Source: CAXTPV01 sp965276715 (GTDB lineage Bacteria > Pseudomonadota > Alphaproteobacteria > Acetobacterales > Acetobacteraceae). From it: a stretch of DNA of 64,000 nucleotides. A program made the translations under genes and the position numbers. The first letter of the stretch is position 1, and each line of letters opens with the position of its first letter. Shown here one piece after another: positions 8,982 through 17,811 of this stretch. The notes beneath the pieces are model-generated. The model searched no databases and had not been told where the DNA came from. It saw nothing but the letters and a program-made list of their open reading frames with translations. The DNA lies in contig OZ255622.1 of assembly GCA_965276715.1 (NCBI GenBank), forward strand, positions 2,046,001 through 2,110,000, given 5' to 3'.

Positions 8982-11603
8982 ATGCCGGTTGCCCCGTTCC
9001 TCGCAGCACTCGTCGCGCGCTGTGCGCGACGCGCCCTGTTCGTCGTGCTGGCGTGCGTGGCTCTCGCGGTCGCCGGCGGCGTCTATGCGAGCCACCATCT
9101 CGGTGTCACGACCGACACCAACGCGCTGTTCTCGGCCAAGCTGCCCTGGCGGCAGCACGAGATGGCGATGCAGAAGCTGTTCCCGCAATTCAACGATCTG
9201 CTCGTGGTCGTCATCGACGCGAAGATCCCGGAGGAGGCCGAGGCGACCGCCGCCGCACTCGCCGGACTCCTGTCCGCCGACCGCGCCGGCTTCACGTCAG
9301 TCAGCCGTCCCGACGCGTCGCCCTTCCTGCAACGCAACGGCCTGCTGTTCCTCGGACAGCCCGAGCTGACCACGTTCCTCAACCAGACCATCGACGCGCA
9401 GCCCTTCATCGGCCAGCTCGTCGCCGACCCGTCGTCGCGAGGCCTGTTCTCGGCCCTGTCGCTGGTGGCACTCGGCGTCGCGCACGGCCAGACCGAGCTT
9501 GGACAATTCGCCCCGGCGCTGAACGGCTTCGAGCATGCCCTGGCCTCGGCCGCCGACGGTAACAGCGCGCCGCTGTCATGGGAACGTCTGCTCGGTGGTT
9601 CGCTCGCCGACCAGGGCGGCCGCTACAAATTCGTGCTCGCCAAGGTCAAGCTCAACTTCGGCGCCGTCGAACCGGCGGGCGACGCGACCCGGACGGTGCG
9701 CGCCATCGCGGCACGGCTTCCCTTCGTCGCGGCCGGCGACGCGCGCGTGCGCATCACCGGCAGCGTCGCGATCGCCGACGAGGAGTTCGCGACCGTCGCC
9801 AAGGGCGCGCTCGCCGGCCTCGTCGGCAGCTTCGTCCTCGTCGTGCTCTGGCTGTTCCTGGCCCTGCAGAGCTGGCGCCTGATCGTGCCGGTGGCGGCCA
9901 CGCTGGTCCTGGGGCTGGTGCTGACCGCCACCTTCGCCTCGATCACGGTCGGCACGCTGAACCTGATCTCGGTCGCCTTCGCGATCCTGTTCGTGGGCAT
10001 CGCGGTCGATTTCGCGATCCAGTTCACGGTGCGATTCCGCGAGCTCTCGATCGGAGCGAAGAACATCCGCGAGGCCCTCGACCGGACCGCGCGACGCGTC
10101 GGCGTGCAGATCCTGATCGCCTCGATCGCGACCGCGTCGGGCTTCCTCGCCTTCACCCCCACCGCCTTCGTCGGTGTCGCGACCCTGGGCCTGATCGCGG
10201 GCTTCGGCATGCTGATCGCCTTCGCCAGCACCATCACCTTCCTCCCCGCCGCCCTCGTGCTGTGCCGGCCGCGCGCGACCCGCAAGGAGGTGGGCTTTCG
10301 CCAGCTCAAGCGGGTCGACATCTTCGTGGGCCATTTCCGGCTGCCGATCGTCGGCCTGTGCGCGCTGACGCTGGTCGCGGGCGTGATCGGCACGCTGCGG
10401 CTGAGGTTCGACGCCGATCCGCTGCACACCAAGAACCCGCACCAGGAATCGATCCAGACCCTCGACGACCTGATGCGCAACCCGCTCACCACCCCCTACA
10501 CGACCGACACGCTCGTCGGCAGCGCCGCCGAGGCGGCCACCCTGTCGGGCCGCCTGTCCAGGCTGCCGCTGGTCGCCGACGCGATGAGCGTCAACAGCTT
10601 CGTGCCCACCGACCAGCCCGCCAAGCTCGCGCTGATCGCGGACGCGAGCAGCATTCTCGGCCCGACGCTCGATGCGCCGCGCACGTCCGGGGCGCCGACC
10701 GCGTCCGACATCAGGATGGCGATCCGCAGCACCCGCGCCCAGATCGCGCAGGTCGCCGCCAAGCTCCATCCGGACGACCCGCTGGCTCGGATCGGCCAGG
10801 ACCTGGCCCGTCTGCAGTCCGAAACCGACGCCGCCCTGATGGCGATGAACGCGTCGCTCACCCGCTTCCTGCCGCTGCAGCTCGGTCGTCTGCGCGACGT
10901 GCTGCAGGCGGCTCCCGTCACCCTCGCCTCGATCCCCGCGGACGTGTCGCGCGACTGGATCGCGCCCGATGGGCAATACCGGGTGCAGGCGACGCTGCGG
11001 ATCAAGGACACCCACAACCCCGACAGCTCGGGGCGCCTGATCCGCCTGTTCGTCGATCAGGTCCGCGCGGTCGACCCCGACGTCGGCGGCTCGGTCGTCT
11101 CGATCCTCTCGACCACGCAGACGATCCTGAGTTCGTTCCGCCACGCTGCCACCTACGCCGTGGTGGCGATCGGCCTGATCCTGGTCGTTTCGATGCGCCG
11201 GCTGGTCGACGCGGCGGCGATCCTGGCCTCGCTGCTGCTGTCGGCCGCGACCACCGTGCTGGTCTCGGTCCTGCTCCCGCTGCCGCTCAATTTCGCCAAC
11301 ATCATCGCCCTGCCGCTGCTGCTCGGGGTGGGCGTGTCGTTCAACATCTATTTCGTGATGAACTGGCGCGCCGGCGAAAGTTCGCGCCTGGCCTCGCCCA
11401 CGGCGCGCGCGGTGATCTTCTCGGCGCTGACCACCGGCACCGCGTTCGGCTCCCTGGCCCTCTCGCAGCACCCGGGCACGGCCAGCATGGGCGCGCTGCT
11501 GCTGATCAGCCTCGGAGGGACGCTGTTCGCCTCGCTGGTCTTCATCCCCGCCCTGCTCGCGATGCTGTCGCGCTCCAGCCAGGGTCCCGAACTCGGTGGC
11601 TGA
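8982..11603 (+). CDS. hpnN: Hopanoid transporter HpnN (MMPL/RND family)
   Basis: The 873-residue RND-superfamily protein has a first membrane helix at the N-terminus, a long periplasmic region with the DTNALFS motif, and two membrane blocks (about residues 280-430 and 720-865). Length and pattern match HpnN, which moves hopanoids from the cytoplasmic to the outer membrane in alphaproteobacteria. ATG 8982 follows GGAGG at ideal spacing. No other hpn genes occur in the window, so the hopanoid pathway must be encoded elsewhere. The downstream genes sppA to trpF are tightly spaced and may be co-transcribed. A general MMPL lipid exporter is the alternative. Confidence 0.87.
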   Translation: MPVAPFLAALVARCARRALFVVLACVALAVAGGVYASHHLGVTTDTNALFSAKLPWRQHEMAMQKLFPQFNDLLVVVIDAKIPEEAEATAAALAGLLSADRAGFTSVSRPDASPFLQRNGLLFLGQPELTTFLNQTIDAQPFIGQLVADPSSRGLFSALSLVALGVAHGQTELGQFAPALNGFEHALASAADGNSAPLSWERLLGGSLADQGGRYKFVLAKVKLNFGAVEPAGDATRTVRAIAARLPFVAAGDARVRITGSVAIADEEFATVAKGALAGLVGSFVLVVLWLFLALQSWRLIVPVAATLVLGLVLTATFASITVGTLNLISVAFAILFVGIAVDFAIQFTVRFRELSIGAKNIREALDRTARRVGVQILIASIATASGFLAFTPTAFVGVATLGLIAGFGMLIAFASTITFLPAALVLCRPRATRKEVGFRQLKRVDIFVGHFRLPIVGLCALTLVAGVIGTLRLRFDADPLHTKNPHQESIQTLDDLMRNPLTTPYTTDTLVGSAAEAATLSGRLSRLPLVADAMSVNSFVPTDQPAKLALIADASSILGPTLDAPRTSGAPTASDIRMAIRSTRAQIAQVAAKLHPDDPLARIGQDLARLQSETDAALMAMNASLTRFLPLQLGRLRDVLQAAPVTLASIPADVSRDWIAPDGQYRVQATLRIKDTHNPDSSGRLIRLFVDQVRAVDPDVGGSVVSILSTTQTILSSFRHAATYAVVAIGLILVVSMRRLVDAAAILASLLLSAATTVLVSVLLPLPLNFANIIALPLLLGVGVSFNIYFVMNWRAGESSRLASPTARAVIFSALTTGTAFGSLALSQHPGTASMGALLLISLGGTLFASLVFIPALLAMLSRSSQGPELGG

Positions 11604-11631
11604 GCCTCGCGCGGACGGCTAGGATGGCAGC

Positions 11632-12540
11632 ATGAGCCAGTACGCCGACGACATGATCGACCGCAGGCGGCTGCGCCGCCGGCTCACCGTCTGGCGGCTC
11701 GCCTTCCTCGTCGTCTTCGTGCTGCTCGTCGCAGCACTGGCGCGCGGTCGCCACATCGCGATGGTCTTCGGCCCGCATCTCGACGCGCTGGCGGTCGACG
11801 GCGTGATCACCGACGAGCAGAAGCGGCTCGACGCGATCGAGGCCGCGTCCAAGGATCCTTCGGTGCGCGGCCTGATCCTGCGCATCGACAGCCCGGGCGG
11901 GTCGGTCGCGGGCGGCGAGAACCTGCACGACGCCATCGCCCGCTTCGCCAAGGCCAAGCCCGTCGTGGCCGTCATGGGCGGCGAGGCGGCCTCGGCCGCC
12001 TACATGATCTCGGTCCCCGCACGCCGGATCTTCGCCTCCAACGCCACCCTGACCGGCTCGATCGGGGTCATCCTCGAAAGCCCCGACGTCTCGAGTCTGC
12101 TCTCGAGGCTCGGCGTGGGCGTCGACGAGATCGTGTCCGGTCCGCTCAAGGGCCAGCCGAGCATCAGCAGCCCGCTGTCGGCCGCCGGCCGCGACGTGCT
12201 CCAGGGCGTCGTGATGGATCTCTACGGCCAATTCGTGGCCATGGTGGCGGACGGCCGGCACATGGACCCGGCCCGCGTGCGGGCACTCGCCGACGGCCGG
12301 GTCTACACCGGCCATCAGGCGCTTCCGCTCGGCCTGATCGACCAGATCGGCACCGAAACGGACGCGCGCGCGTGGCTCGCCGCCAATGCCGGCCTGCCGC
12401 GCGCGATGCCGGTCCGCGACCTCGCCTGGCGCGAACCGCCGAAAGGCTTCCACCTGATCACAGGCTTGTTGAAAACCTTTATGCCGCAAGGACTTACGCT
12501 TGACGGGCCGCTTGCGCTCTGGCAACTACCGCGCTCGTGA
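11632..12540 (+). CDS. sppA: Signal peptide peptidase SppA, short form
   Basis: The 302-residue protein has one N-terminal membrane helix (about residues 20-37) followed by the S49 peptidase fold. The Ser/Lys dyad is visible: Ser121 in GGEAASAAYM and Lys173 in SGPLKGQPS. The IDSPGGSV motif also fits. SppA degrades cleaved signal peptides in the membrane. The length matches the single-domain SppA of alphaproteobacteria rather than the duplicated E. coli form. It precedes ihfB, an arrangement common in this group. Confidence 0.94.
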   Translation: MSQYADDMIDRRRLRRRLTVWRLAFLVVFVLLVAALARGRHIAMVFGPHLDALAVDGVITDEQKRLDAIEAASKDPSVRGLILRIDSPGGSVAGGENLHDAIARFAKAKPVVAVMGGEAASAAYMISVPARRIFASNATLTGSIGVILESPDVSSLLSRLGVGVDEIVSGPLKGQPSISSPLSAAGRDVLQGVVMDLYGQFVAMVADGRHMDPARVRALADGRVYTGHQALPLGLIDQIGTETDARAWLAANAGLPRAMPVRDLAWREPPKGFHLITGLLKTFMPQGLTLDGPLALWQLPRS

Positions 12541-12553
12541 CGCGGTGGGGGCG

Positions 12554-12859
12554 ATGACCAGATCCGAGCTGATCGCGGAGCTCGCCGAGGCGAACGCCCA
12601 TCTCCAGGGACGCGACGTCGAGCTGATCGTGTCGACCATCTTCGACGAGATCAGTGCTGCACTCGCACGCGGCGCGCGCGTCGAGCTGCGCGGCTTCGGC
12701 GCCTTCACCGTCAAGCGCCGCGACGCCCGCACCGGCCGCAACCCGCGCACCGGCGAGGCGGTCCTGGTCGACGAGAAGATTGTTCCCTTCTTCAAGGCCG
12801 GGAAGGAGCTGCGCGAACGCATCAACCGCCGCCCGGCCAGGCTGCAGGTGGCACGCTGA
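12554..12859 (+). CDS. ihfB: Integration host factor subunit beta
   Basis: The 101-residue HU/IHF family protein starts MTRSELIAELA, contains the VELRGFGAFTVKRR core and the arm segment ARTGRNPRTGE, and ends with FKAGKELRERIN. These identify the beta subunit (HimD). It heterodimerises with IHF alpha and bends DNA. The ATG at 12554 follows a GGTGGGGG stretch; an in-frame start at 12500 lies within sppA and lacks family homology. The stop overlaps the ATG of the next gene (TGATG). Confidence 0.96.
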   Translation: MTRSELIAELAEANAHLQGRDVELIVSTIFDEISAALARGARVELRGFGAFTVKRRDARTGRNPRTGEAVLVDEKIVPFFKAGKELRERINRRPARLQVAR

Positions 12860-13170
12860 TGCTCCGGTTGATCCTGGCCCTCCCGCTGATCGTCCTGCTG
12901 GTGATCTTCGCGCTCTCCAACCGCGCCGCCGTCGCGGTGGGCTTCCTCGGCTATACGGTGCTCACCCCCCTGTCGGTCGCGATCCTGGTCGGTGCCGCGG
13001 TCTTCTTCCTGCTCGGCGCCCTGATCGTCTGGTTCGGCGCGCTCGGGCAGCGTCGCCGCGCCCGCCGTGCCGAGCGGCGCGTACGGGAACTGGAGGACCA
13101 GCTCGCGACGCTCGGCAAGGCGCGCCCGCGCGAGACCGTCGGGACCGCCGCCCTGGTCCCCGCGTCATAG
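12859..13170 (+). CDS. LapA-domain (DUF1049) membrane protein
   Basis: The 103-residue protein has two membrane helices (about residues 3-22 and 38-62) separated by the SNRAAVAVGFLGY turn typical of LapA-domain proteins. A cytoplasmic basic coiled tail (RRRARRAERRVRELEDQL) follows. The related E. coli LapA takes part in controlling lipopolysaccharide assembly. It overlaps the ihfB stop by one base and ends within the apparent start region of pyrF, so translation is coupled throughout. Confidence 0.85.
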   Translation: MLRLILALPLIVLLVIFALSNRAAVAVGFLGYTVLTPLSVAILVGAAVFFLLGALIVWFGALGQRRRARRAERRVRELEDQLATLGKARPRETVGTAALVPAS

Positions 13171-13187
13171 AGCCATCGCGCCTGATC

Positions 13188-13865
13188 GTGGCGCTCGACA
13201 CCGCCGATCGCGCGCAGGCCGCCGCGTGGGCCACGTCACTCGGCCGCGCGGCCGGCCTGCTCAAGGTCGGCCTCGAATTCTTCACGGCCAACGGCCCGGA
13301 CGCGGTCACGGCACTCGATCCATCACGCGTCTTTCTCGATCTCAAGCTGCACGACATTCCCGCGACCGTCGGCCGCGCGGCCCGCGCCGCCGGCCGGCTC
13401 GGGCCGGCGATGCTCACCGTGCATGCCTCGGGCGGTGCGGCGATGATCGAAGCCGCGCGCGAGGCGCTGGAGTCGGCGGCGGGGGCGAGGCGGACGATCC
13501 TGCTCGCGGTGACCGTCCTGACCAGCCTCGACGCGGCCGCGCTGAGCACGGTCGGCGTCGCCGGTGGTCCACGCCAGCAGGTGCTTCGGCTCGGCAGGCT
13601 CGCGATGGCAGCGGGGGCCGACGGGCTGGTCTGCAGTGCCCACGAAGCGCCGCTGCTGCGCTCGTCGCTCGGCCCGGACATGTGCCTGGTCGTGCCGGGC
13701 ATCCGGCCAGCGGGCGCGATCGCCGACGACCAGGCGCGCATCACGACACCTTCCGAGGCGATCCGGGCCGGAGCGGACTGGATCGTCGTCGGCCGCCCGA
13801 TCACGGCGAGTGCCGACCCCGGCGCCACGGCGCGCGCGATCTCGGCCGAGATCGCGCGCGCATGA
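13188..13865 (+). CDS. pyrF: Orotidine 5'-phosphate decarboxylase
   Basis: This catalyses OMP to UMP in pyrimidine synthesis. The protein has the family landmarks: IVALDTADR at the N-terminus, the catalytic FLDLKLHDIPATV, a LTVHASGG segment and the phosphate-binding PGIRP and ADWIVVGRPIT. Homology begins a few codons before GTG 13188, around SRLIVALD, yet no ATG, GTG or TTG occurs in that stretch. The first canonical start is GTG 13188. An ATA at 13167, overlapping the lapA stop in ATAG, would restore the full N-terminus. I annotate from the GTG but regard the true start as open. The stop overlaps the trpF start (ATGA). Confidence 0.88.
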   Translation: MALDTADRAQAAAWATSLGRAAGLLKVGLEFFTANGPDAVTALDPSRVFLDLKLHDIPATVGRAARAAGRLGPAMLTVHASGGAAMIEAAREALESAAGARRTILLAVTVLTSLDAAALSTVGVAGGPRQQVLRLGRLAMAAGADGLVCSAHEAPLLRSSLGPDMCLVVPGIRPAGAIADDQARITTPSEAIRAGADWIVVGRPITASADPGATARAISAEIARA

Positions 13866-14497
13866 CGATCGGCGTCAAGATCTGCGGCGTCTCGACCGAG
13901 GCCGCGATCGAGGCCTGCATCGAGGCGGCGGTGGACTGGGTCGGGTTCGTGTTCTTCGCCGGATCGCCACGCCACGTCACCCCGACGCGTGCGGCCGGCC
14001 TGATCGCCCGTCTGCCGCCTTCCATCGCCCCGGTCGGCCTCTTCGTCTCGGCGACCGATGACGAGATCGGCGCGACCCTGCGTGGGGTGCGGCTCTCGGC
14101 GCTCCAGATCTACGACCGGCCGGCGCGCGTGGCTGGTCTGCGGTCCCGCTTCGGGGTGCCGGTCTGGCACGCCTGTCCCGTGGTCGCCAACGATGACCTG
14201 CCGCGCGTGACCGAAGCGGACCGGCTGCTCATCGAGGCGCGGTCCGCCTCGCCAGACGGCCGTCCGGGCGGCCACGGGACGGCGCTCGATTGGTCGATCA
14301 TCTCCGGGTGGCACGCGCCGGCGCCCTGGATGCTGGCCGGCGGTCTGACCCCCGACAACGTCGCCATCGCAATCAGGACCAGTGGCGCCCGATCGGTCGA
14401 CGTCTCATCCGGCGTCGAAAGCAGCCCGGGGACGAAAGACCATCAGGCCATCCTGGCCTTCACCCACGCGGCAAGGCGCGCGGGACGTGATCAGTAG
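13862..14497 (+). CDS. trpF: Phosphoribosylanthranilate isomerase
   Basis: The 211-residue TIM barrel starts MTIGVKICGVST (catalytic Cys in KICG) and ends with the phosphate-binding VDVSSGVESSPGTKD, both hallmarks of TrpF. It converts phosphoribosylanthranilate to CdRP in tryptophan synthesis. The ATGA overlap with pyrF fixes the start. In many alphaproteobacteria trpB and trpA follow; here they do not, and the gene instead converges with a Gly/Tyr-rich secreted protein, overlapping its stop by 7 bases. Confidence 0.94.
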   Translation: MTIGVKICGVSTEAAIEACIEAAVDWVGFVFFAGSPRHVTPTRAAGLIARLPPSIAPVGLFVSATDDEIGATLRGVRLSALQIYDRPARVAGLRSRFGVPVWHACPVVANDDLPRVTEADRLLIEARSASPDGRPGGHGTALDWSIISGWHAPAPWMLAGGLTPDNVAIAIRTSGARSVDVSSGVESSPGTKDHQAILAFTHAARRAGRDQ

Positions 14498-14877
14498 CCG
14501 TAGTAACCGCCGGGGGCCGGCGCATAGACCACGGGCGGCGGTGCCGCGTAGACCGGCGGCGCGTAGACGGGGGCGGCATAGCCATACGAATATGGATAGC
14601 CGTATCCATTGCCGTAGCTGCTCGCAGCGAGACCGCCGACCAGGGCTCCAGTCGCCAGACCGAGGCCGAAGCCACCGAAGCCGTAGCCGCGATAGCCGTA
14701 TCCGCCATAGCCCCCGCGGTAGCCGCCATAGCCACCGCGGTAGCCGCCGTAGCCGCCGTGATATCCGCCATAGCCGCCATGGAAACCGTAGCCTCCGCCG
14801 TAATGTCCCCAGGCGAAGGCCGGAGCCGAAGCTGTCATCGCCGTGACGGCAGCGAGCGCGATCATCGAACGACGCAT
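14491..14877 (-). CDS. Secreted glycine/tyrosine-rich repeat protein
   Basis: The 128-residue protein has a clear signal peptide (residues 1-22, ending SAPAFA) and then tandem GGY-type repeats (GGYGGYHGGYGGYRGG and similar). A short hydrophobic Ala/Gly segment and a Tyr/Pro-rich tail ending GGYYGY follow. ATG 14877 is preceded by a perfect AGGAGG. Such proteins occur widely in Acetobacteraceae and rhizobia without known function; a surface or structural role is a guess. The repeat DNA at about 14695-14790 is low-complexity coding sequence, not a CRISPR array. Confidence 0.85.
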   Translation of the reverse strand: MRRSMIALAAVTAMTASAPAFAWGHYGGGYGFHGGYGGYHGGYGGYRGGYGGYRGGYGGYGYRGYGFGGFGLGLATGALVGGLAASSYGNGYGYPYSYGYAAPVYAPPVYAAPPPVVYAPAPGGYYGY

Positions 14878-14981
14878 GTCACATCCTCCTGTTGGCCACG
14901 CCAGTGGCCGCACGAAGCAACATTGGCGTCGATCATGGCAGAACAAAGACGAACACGCGAAATTTAGACCCGGCTGCCAGT

Positions 14982-15236
14982 CTACGCGTGGCCGACGGTC
15001 CGCATCGCGTCGATGGGCATCGGACTCACCGGACGGGCTGCGAGCTCGGCCCTGATCGCGGCCGCGAGGGCAGGGTTCGCGCGCCGGATCTGGGCGATCC
15101 GCAACGCGGCACCCGGACCCGGCAGCGGGTCGGCCTCCCATGCCTCGAGAAAGGCGAGATCGGCCGCGCACGCATCGCCGCATTCGGCGAGAGCGCGGCG
15201 CAAGGCGTCCGTCCTCGGCTCGATACTGGTCTTCAC
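14982..15236 (-). CDS. Small hypothetical protein, 84 aa
   Basis: I do not recognise a family. The GTG start at 15236 has an excellent GGGGGGAGC ribosome-binding site directly upstream, which is the main reason to accept it. The product is Ala-rich and mostly helical in appearance, with one Cys pair (ECGDACAADLAF) and no membrane segment. An AT-rich stretch upstream (15290-15390) contains a minus-strand GATAAT (-10-like) at 15306-15311 and may carry its promoter. Confidence 0.55.
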   Translation of the reverse strand: MKTSIEPRTDALRRALAECGDACAADLAFLEAWEADPLPGPGAALRIAQIRRANPALAAAIRAELAARPVSPMPIDAMRTVGHA

Positions 15237-15401
15237 GCGCTCCCCCCGACCTGATTGGCACGTCAGTCCGGGGATGATCTACGCGTGTTCGCAGCAAACG
15301 AGCAAATTATCTTGGAGTAAACCGTTGCGCAGCGCAGCAAAATCATGTCGAGATCGGGGAATTAAATTGCGCCGTCGTAATATCGAAGTTACGTCGGCGT
15401 C

Positions 15402-15422
15402 CCGACCTTGTCCGGGGGCGCC
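15402..15422 (-). terminator. Weak stem-loop after ahcY
   Basis: Just past the ahcY stop an imperfect GC hairpin (GGCGCCCCCG paired with CGGGACGCC, one mismatch) could terminate transcription. No T-run follows, so this is tentative. Confidence 0.3.
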
Positions 15423-15424
15423 GT

Positions 15425-16723
15425 TTAGTATCGGTAAAGATCGTGCTTGAACGGCCCGTTCGCGCCGACGCCGATATACTCGGCCTGCCGGCTGCTCAAT
15501 GTCGTGAGCTCCGCGCCGACCTTCGCCAGGTGCAGCGCCGCCACCTTCTCGTCGAGCTGCTTGGGCAGCACGTAGACCTGGCGCTCGTATTTTCCCGCCG
15601 GCGCCGTCCAGAGCTCGATCTGCGCCAGCGTCTGGTTGGTGAAGGAGGCCGACATCACGAAGCTCGGATGCCCGGTCGCGTTGCCGAGATTGACCAGCCT
15701 GCCCTCCGACAGCACGATCAGCCGCTTGCCGTCCGGGAACACCACCTCGTCGACCTGCGGCTTGACGTTGACCCAGGTGTAGTTGCGCAGCGCCTCGATC
15801 TGGATCTCGCTGTCGAAATGGCCGATATTGCACACCACCGCGCGGTGCTTCATCGCCCGCATGTGCTCGATCGTGATCACGTCGATGTTGCCGGTGGCGG
15901 TGACGAAAATGTCGCCTCGCGGGGCGGCGTTCTCCATCGTCACGACCTCGTAGCCTTCCATCGCCGCCTGCAGCGCGCAGATCGGGTCGGCCTCGGTCAC
16001 GACCACCCGGCAGCCGGCATTGCGCAGGCTGGCCGCCGACCCCTTGCCCACGTCGCCGAAGCCGGCGACGACCGCGACCTTGCCCGCCATCATCACGTCG
16101 GTGCCGCGGCGGATGCCGTCCACCAGGCTCTCGCGGCAGCCGTACAGATTGTCGAACTTCGATTTCGTGACGCTGTCGTTGACGTTGATCGCCGGCACCA
16201 GGAGCGTGCCGGCGCGCGCCATGTCCCACAGCCGGTGCACGCCTGTCGTCGTCTCCTCCGAGATCCCGCGCACCTCGGCGAGCAGTTCGGGATATTTGTC
16301 GTGCACCAGCTTGGTGAGGTCGCCGCCGTCATCGAGGATCATGTTCGGCGTCCAGCCGTCCGGTCCGCGCACGGTCTGCTCGATGCACCACCAGAACTCG
16401 TCCTCGCCCAATCCCTTCCAGGCGAACACCGGCGTGCCGGCCGCGGCCACCGCCGCCGCCGCATGGTCCTGCGTCGAGAAGATGTTGCACGACGACCAGC
16501 GGACGGTCGCACCCAGCGCCGTCAGGGTCTCGATCAGGACCGCGGTCTGGATGGTCATGTGCAGACAGCCGGCGATCCTCGCACCCGCGAGCGGCCTGGA
16601 CGCGCCGTATTCGGAGCGGAGCGCCATCAGGCCGGGCATCTCGTCCTCGGCCATCGAGATCTCTTTCCGGCCCCAGCTCGCCAGGCCGAGATCGGCCACC
16701 CTGAAATCGTCGCGCACCGCCAT
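15425..16723 (-). CDS. ahcY: Adenosylhomocysteinase
   Basis: At 432 residues this is the normal length of SAH hydrolase, which splits S-adenosylhomocysteine to adenosine and homocysteine and keeps methylation running. Visible signatures are GCLHMTIQTAVLIETL, SSCNIFSTQDHAAAA, the NAD-binding VAGFGDVGKGSA, and the C-terminal FKHDLYRY with the conserved Lys/Tyr. The ATG at 16723 has GAGGG at 7-base spacing. Only 57 bases separate it from the end of the Ku gene in the same direction. I looked for an SAH-type riboswitch in that gap and found no convincing fold. Confidence 0.97.
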   Translation of the reverse strand: MAVRDDFRVADLGLASWGRKEISMAEDEMPGLMALRSEYGASRPLAGARIAGCLHMTIQTAVLIETLTALGATVRWSSCNIFSTQDHAAAAVAAAGTPVFAWKGLGEDEFWWCIEQTVRGPDGWTPNMILDDGGDLTKLVHDKYPELLAEVRGISEETTTGVHRLWDMARAGTLLVPAINVNDSVTKSKFDNLYGCRESLVDGIRRGTDVMMAGKVAVVAGFGDVGKGSAASLRNAGCRVVVTEADPICALQAAMEGYEVVTMENAAPRGDIFVTATGNIDVITIEHMRAMKHRAVVCNIGHFDSEIQIEALRNYTWVNVKPQVDEVVFPDGKRLIVLSEGRLVNLGNATGHPSFVMSASFTNQTLAQIELWTAPAGKYERQVYVLPKQLDEKVAALHLAKVGAELTTLSSRQAEYIGVGANGPFKHDLYRY

Positions 16724-16780
16724 GACCGAACCCTCGAGAATGTGGGGCTTACCTAGCCGCTGATCCCGATCGCGAACAGG

Positions 16781-17683
16781 TCAGGCGCGTTTTTTGGCGC
16801 GTGCCGGCGTTTTCCTAGCCGGCGTCTTCCCCGGCGCGTTTGCCACGCTCGTCTTCGCGACGCTCTTCTTCGCGACCGTCTGACGCTTGTCCGGCGCTTC
16901 CTGGCCGAGGCTGCGACGCAGCGCCGCCATCAGGTCGACCACCTTGCCGCCGTCGTCGGCCCGTTCGGGCGGCGGCTCCGGATCATGTCCGTCGACCTTG
17001 GCGTCGATCACCTCCCGCAGGCGGGTCTCGTAGCGGTCCTCGGCATCGTCCGGCACGAAATGGCCCGCCTGCCGCTCGATCAGCTGGCTCGCGAGCGCGA
17101 CCATGTCCGCTTCCGGCTTGCCGCCCGGGATGGCACCGAACAGGCCGGACGCGTCCGCGATGTCGCGTGCCTCGTAGAGCGTGTGCAGCACCAGGCCGTG
17201 TCCGAGCGGATGCATCGCCACCGGCCGCTCCCGCCGCGCGATCACCAGCCGCGACAGCGCCACGCGTCCGGTGCGCGCGATCGCGTCGCGCAGCACCGCA
17301 TAGACATCGTTCCCCTGCGTGGCATCGCCGTCGGGCGCCACGTAGTAGCTGTTGTCGTAATAGATCGGGTCGATCTCGGCGGCGGGGACGAACTTGTCGA
17401 TCACCAGCAGCGACGAGCTGTCGACCCGCGCCGCCTCGAAGTCGTTCTCCTCGAGAATGACGTAGCGACCGCGCTCGAACTCGAAGCCGCGCTTGAGCTC
17501 GCCGCGTTCCAGCTCCTCGTCGGTCTCGGCGTCGAGCGTCACCATGCGCACGCGATGGCCTGTCGCCGGGTTGATGAAATGGAAATGCAGCCCGCTCGAT
17601 GCCTTGTGCACCGTGTGCAGGGCGATCGGACAGCTCACCAGCGCCAACCGCAACTGCCCGCGCCAAACCGGCCGTTCTGCCAT
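16781..17683 (-). CDS. ku: Non-homologous end joining protein Ku
   Basis: The 300-residue bacterial Ku begins MAERPVWRGQLRLALVSCPIAL and contains FHFINPATGHRVRM, typical of the beta-barrel that encircles DNA ends. The C-terminal ~50 residues are Lys/Ala/Pro-rich (KKSVAKTSVANAPGKTP), a DNA-threading tail found in many bacterial Ku proteins. ATG 17683 is chosen over upstream starts because homology starts there. Bacterial Ku normally works with the ligase LigD; no ligD is in this window. It lies head-to-head with the glucosidase gene. Confidence 0.95.
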   Translation of the reverse strand: MAERPVWRGQLRLALVSCPIALHTVHKASSGLHFHFINPATGHRVRMVTLDAETDEELERGELKRGFEFERGRYVILEENDFEAARVDSSSLLVIDKFVPAAEIDPIYYDNSYYVAPDGDATQGNDVYAVLRDAIARTGRVALSRLVIARRERPVAMHPLGHGLVLHTLYEARDIADASGLFGAIPGGKPEADMVALASQLIERQAGHFVPDDAEDRYETRLREVIDAKVDGHDPEPPPERADDGGKVVDLMAALRRSLGQEAPDKRQTVAKKSVAKTSVANAPGKTPARKTPARAKKRA

Positions 17684-17811
17684 GACATCGAATTCCCCGA
17701 TCCGCCTCCAACGCGGGTGGACCGCCGATGGTTCGCGGGCGTGTGCATGGGGCTTGCTTCCCGCAAGCGCATGGGACACGTCTGCGGCGCCTGAACCCCC
17801 GGAGCGTGCCG

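Noticed and set aside
9576..11471. 631-codon open frame antisense to hpnN
   Set aside because: Arg/Asp/His/Gln-rich composition without hydrophobic core; a GC-skew shadow of a well-supported membrane protein gene.
14695..14790. Short regularly spaced repeats that could suggest a CRISPR array
   Set aside because: They are in-frame GGY codon repeats of a secreted protein; there are no unique spacers and no cas genes.
16724..16780. Possible SAH riboswitch upstream of ahcY
   Set aside because: The gap is only 57 bases and I could not draw the expected conserved stem and pseudoknot.
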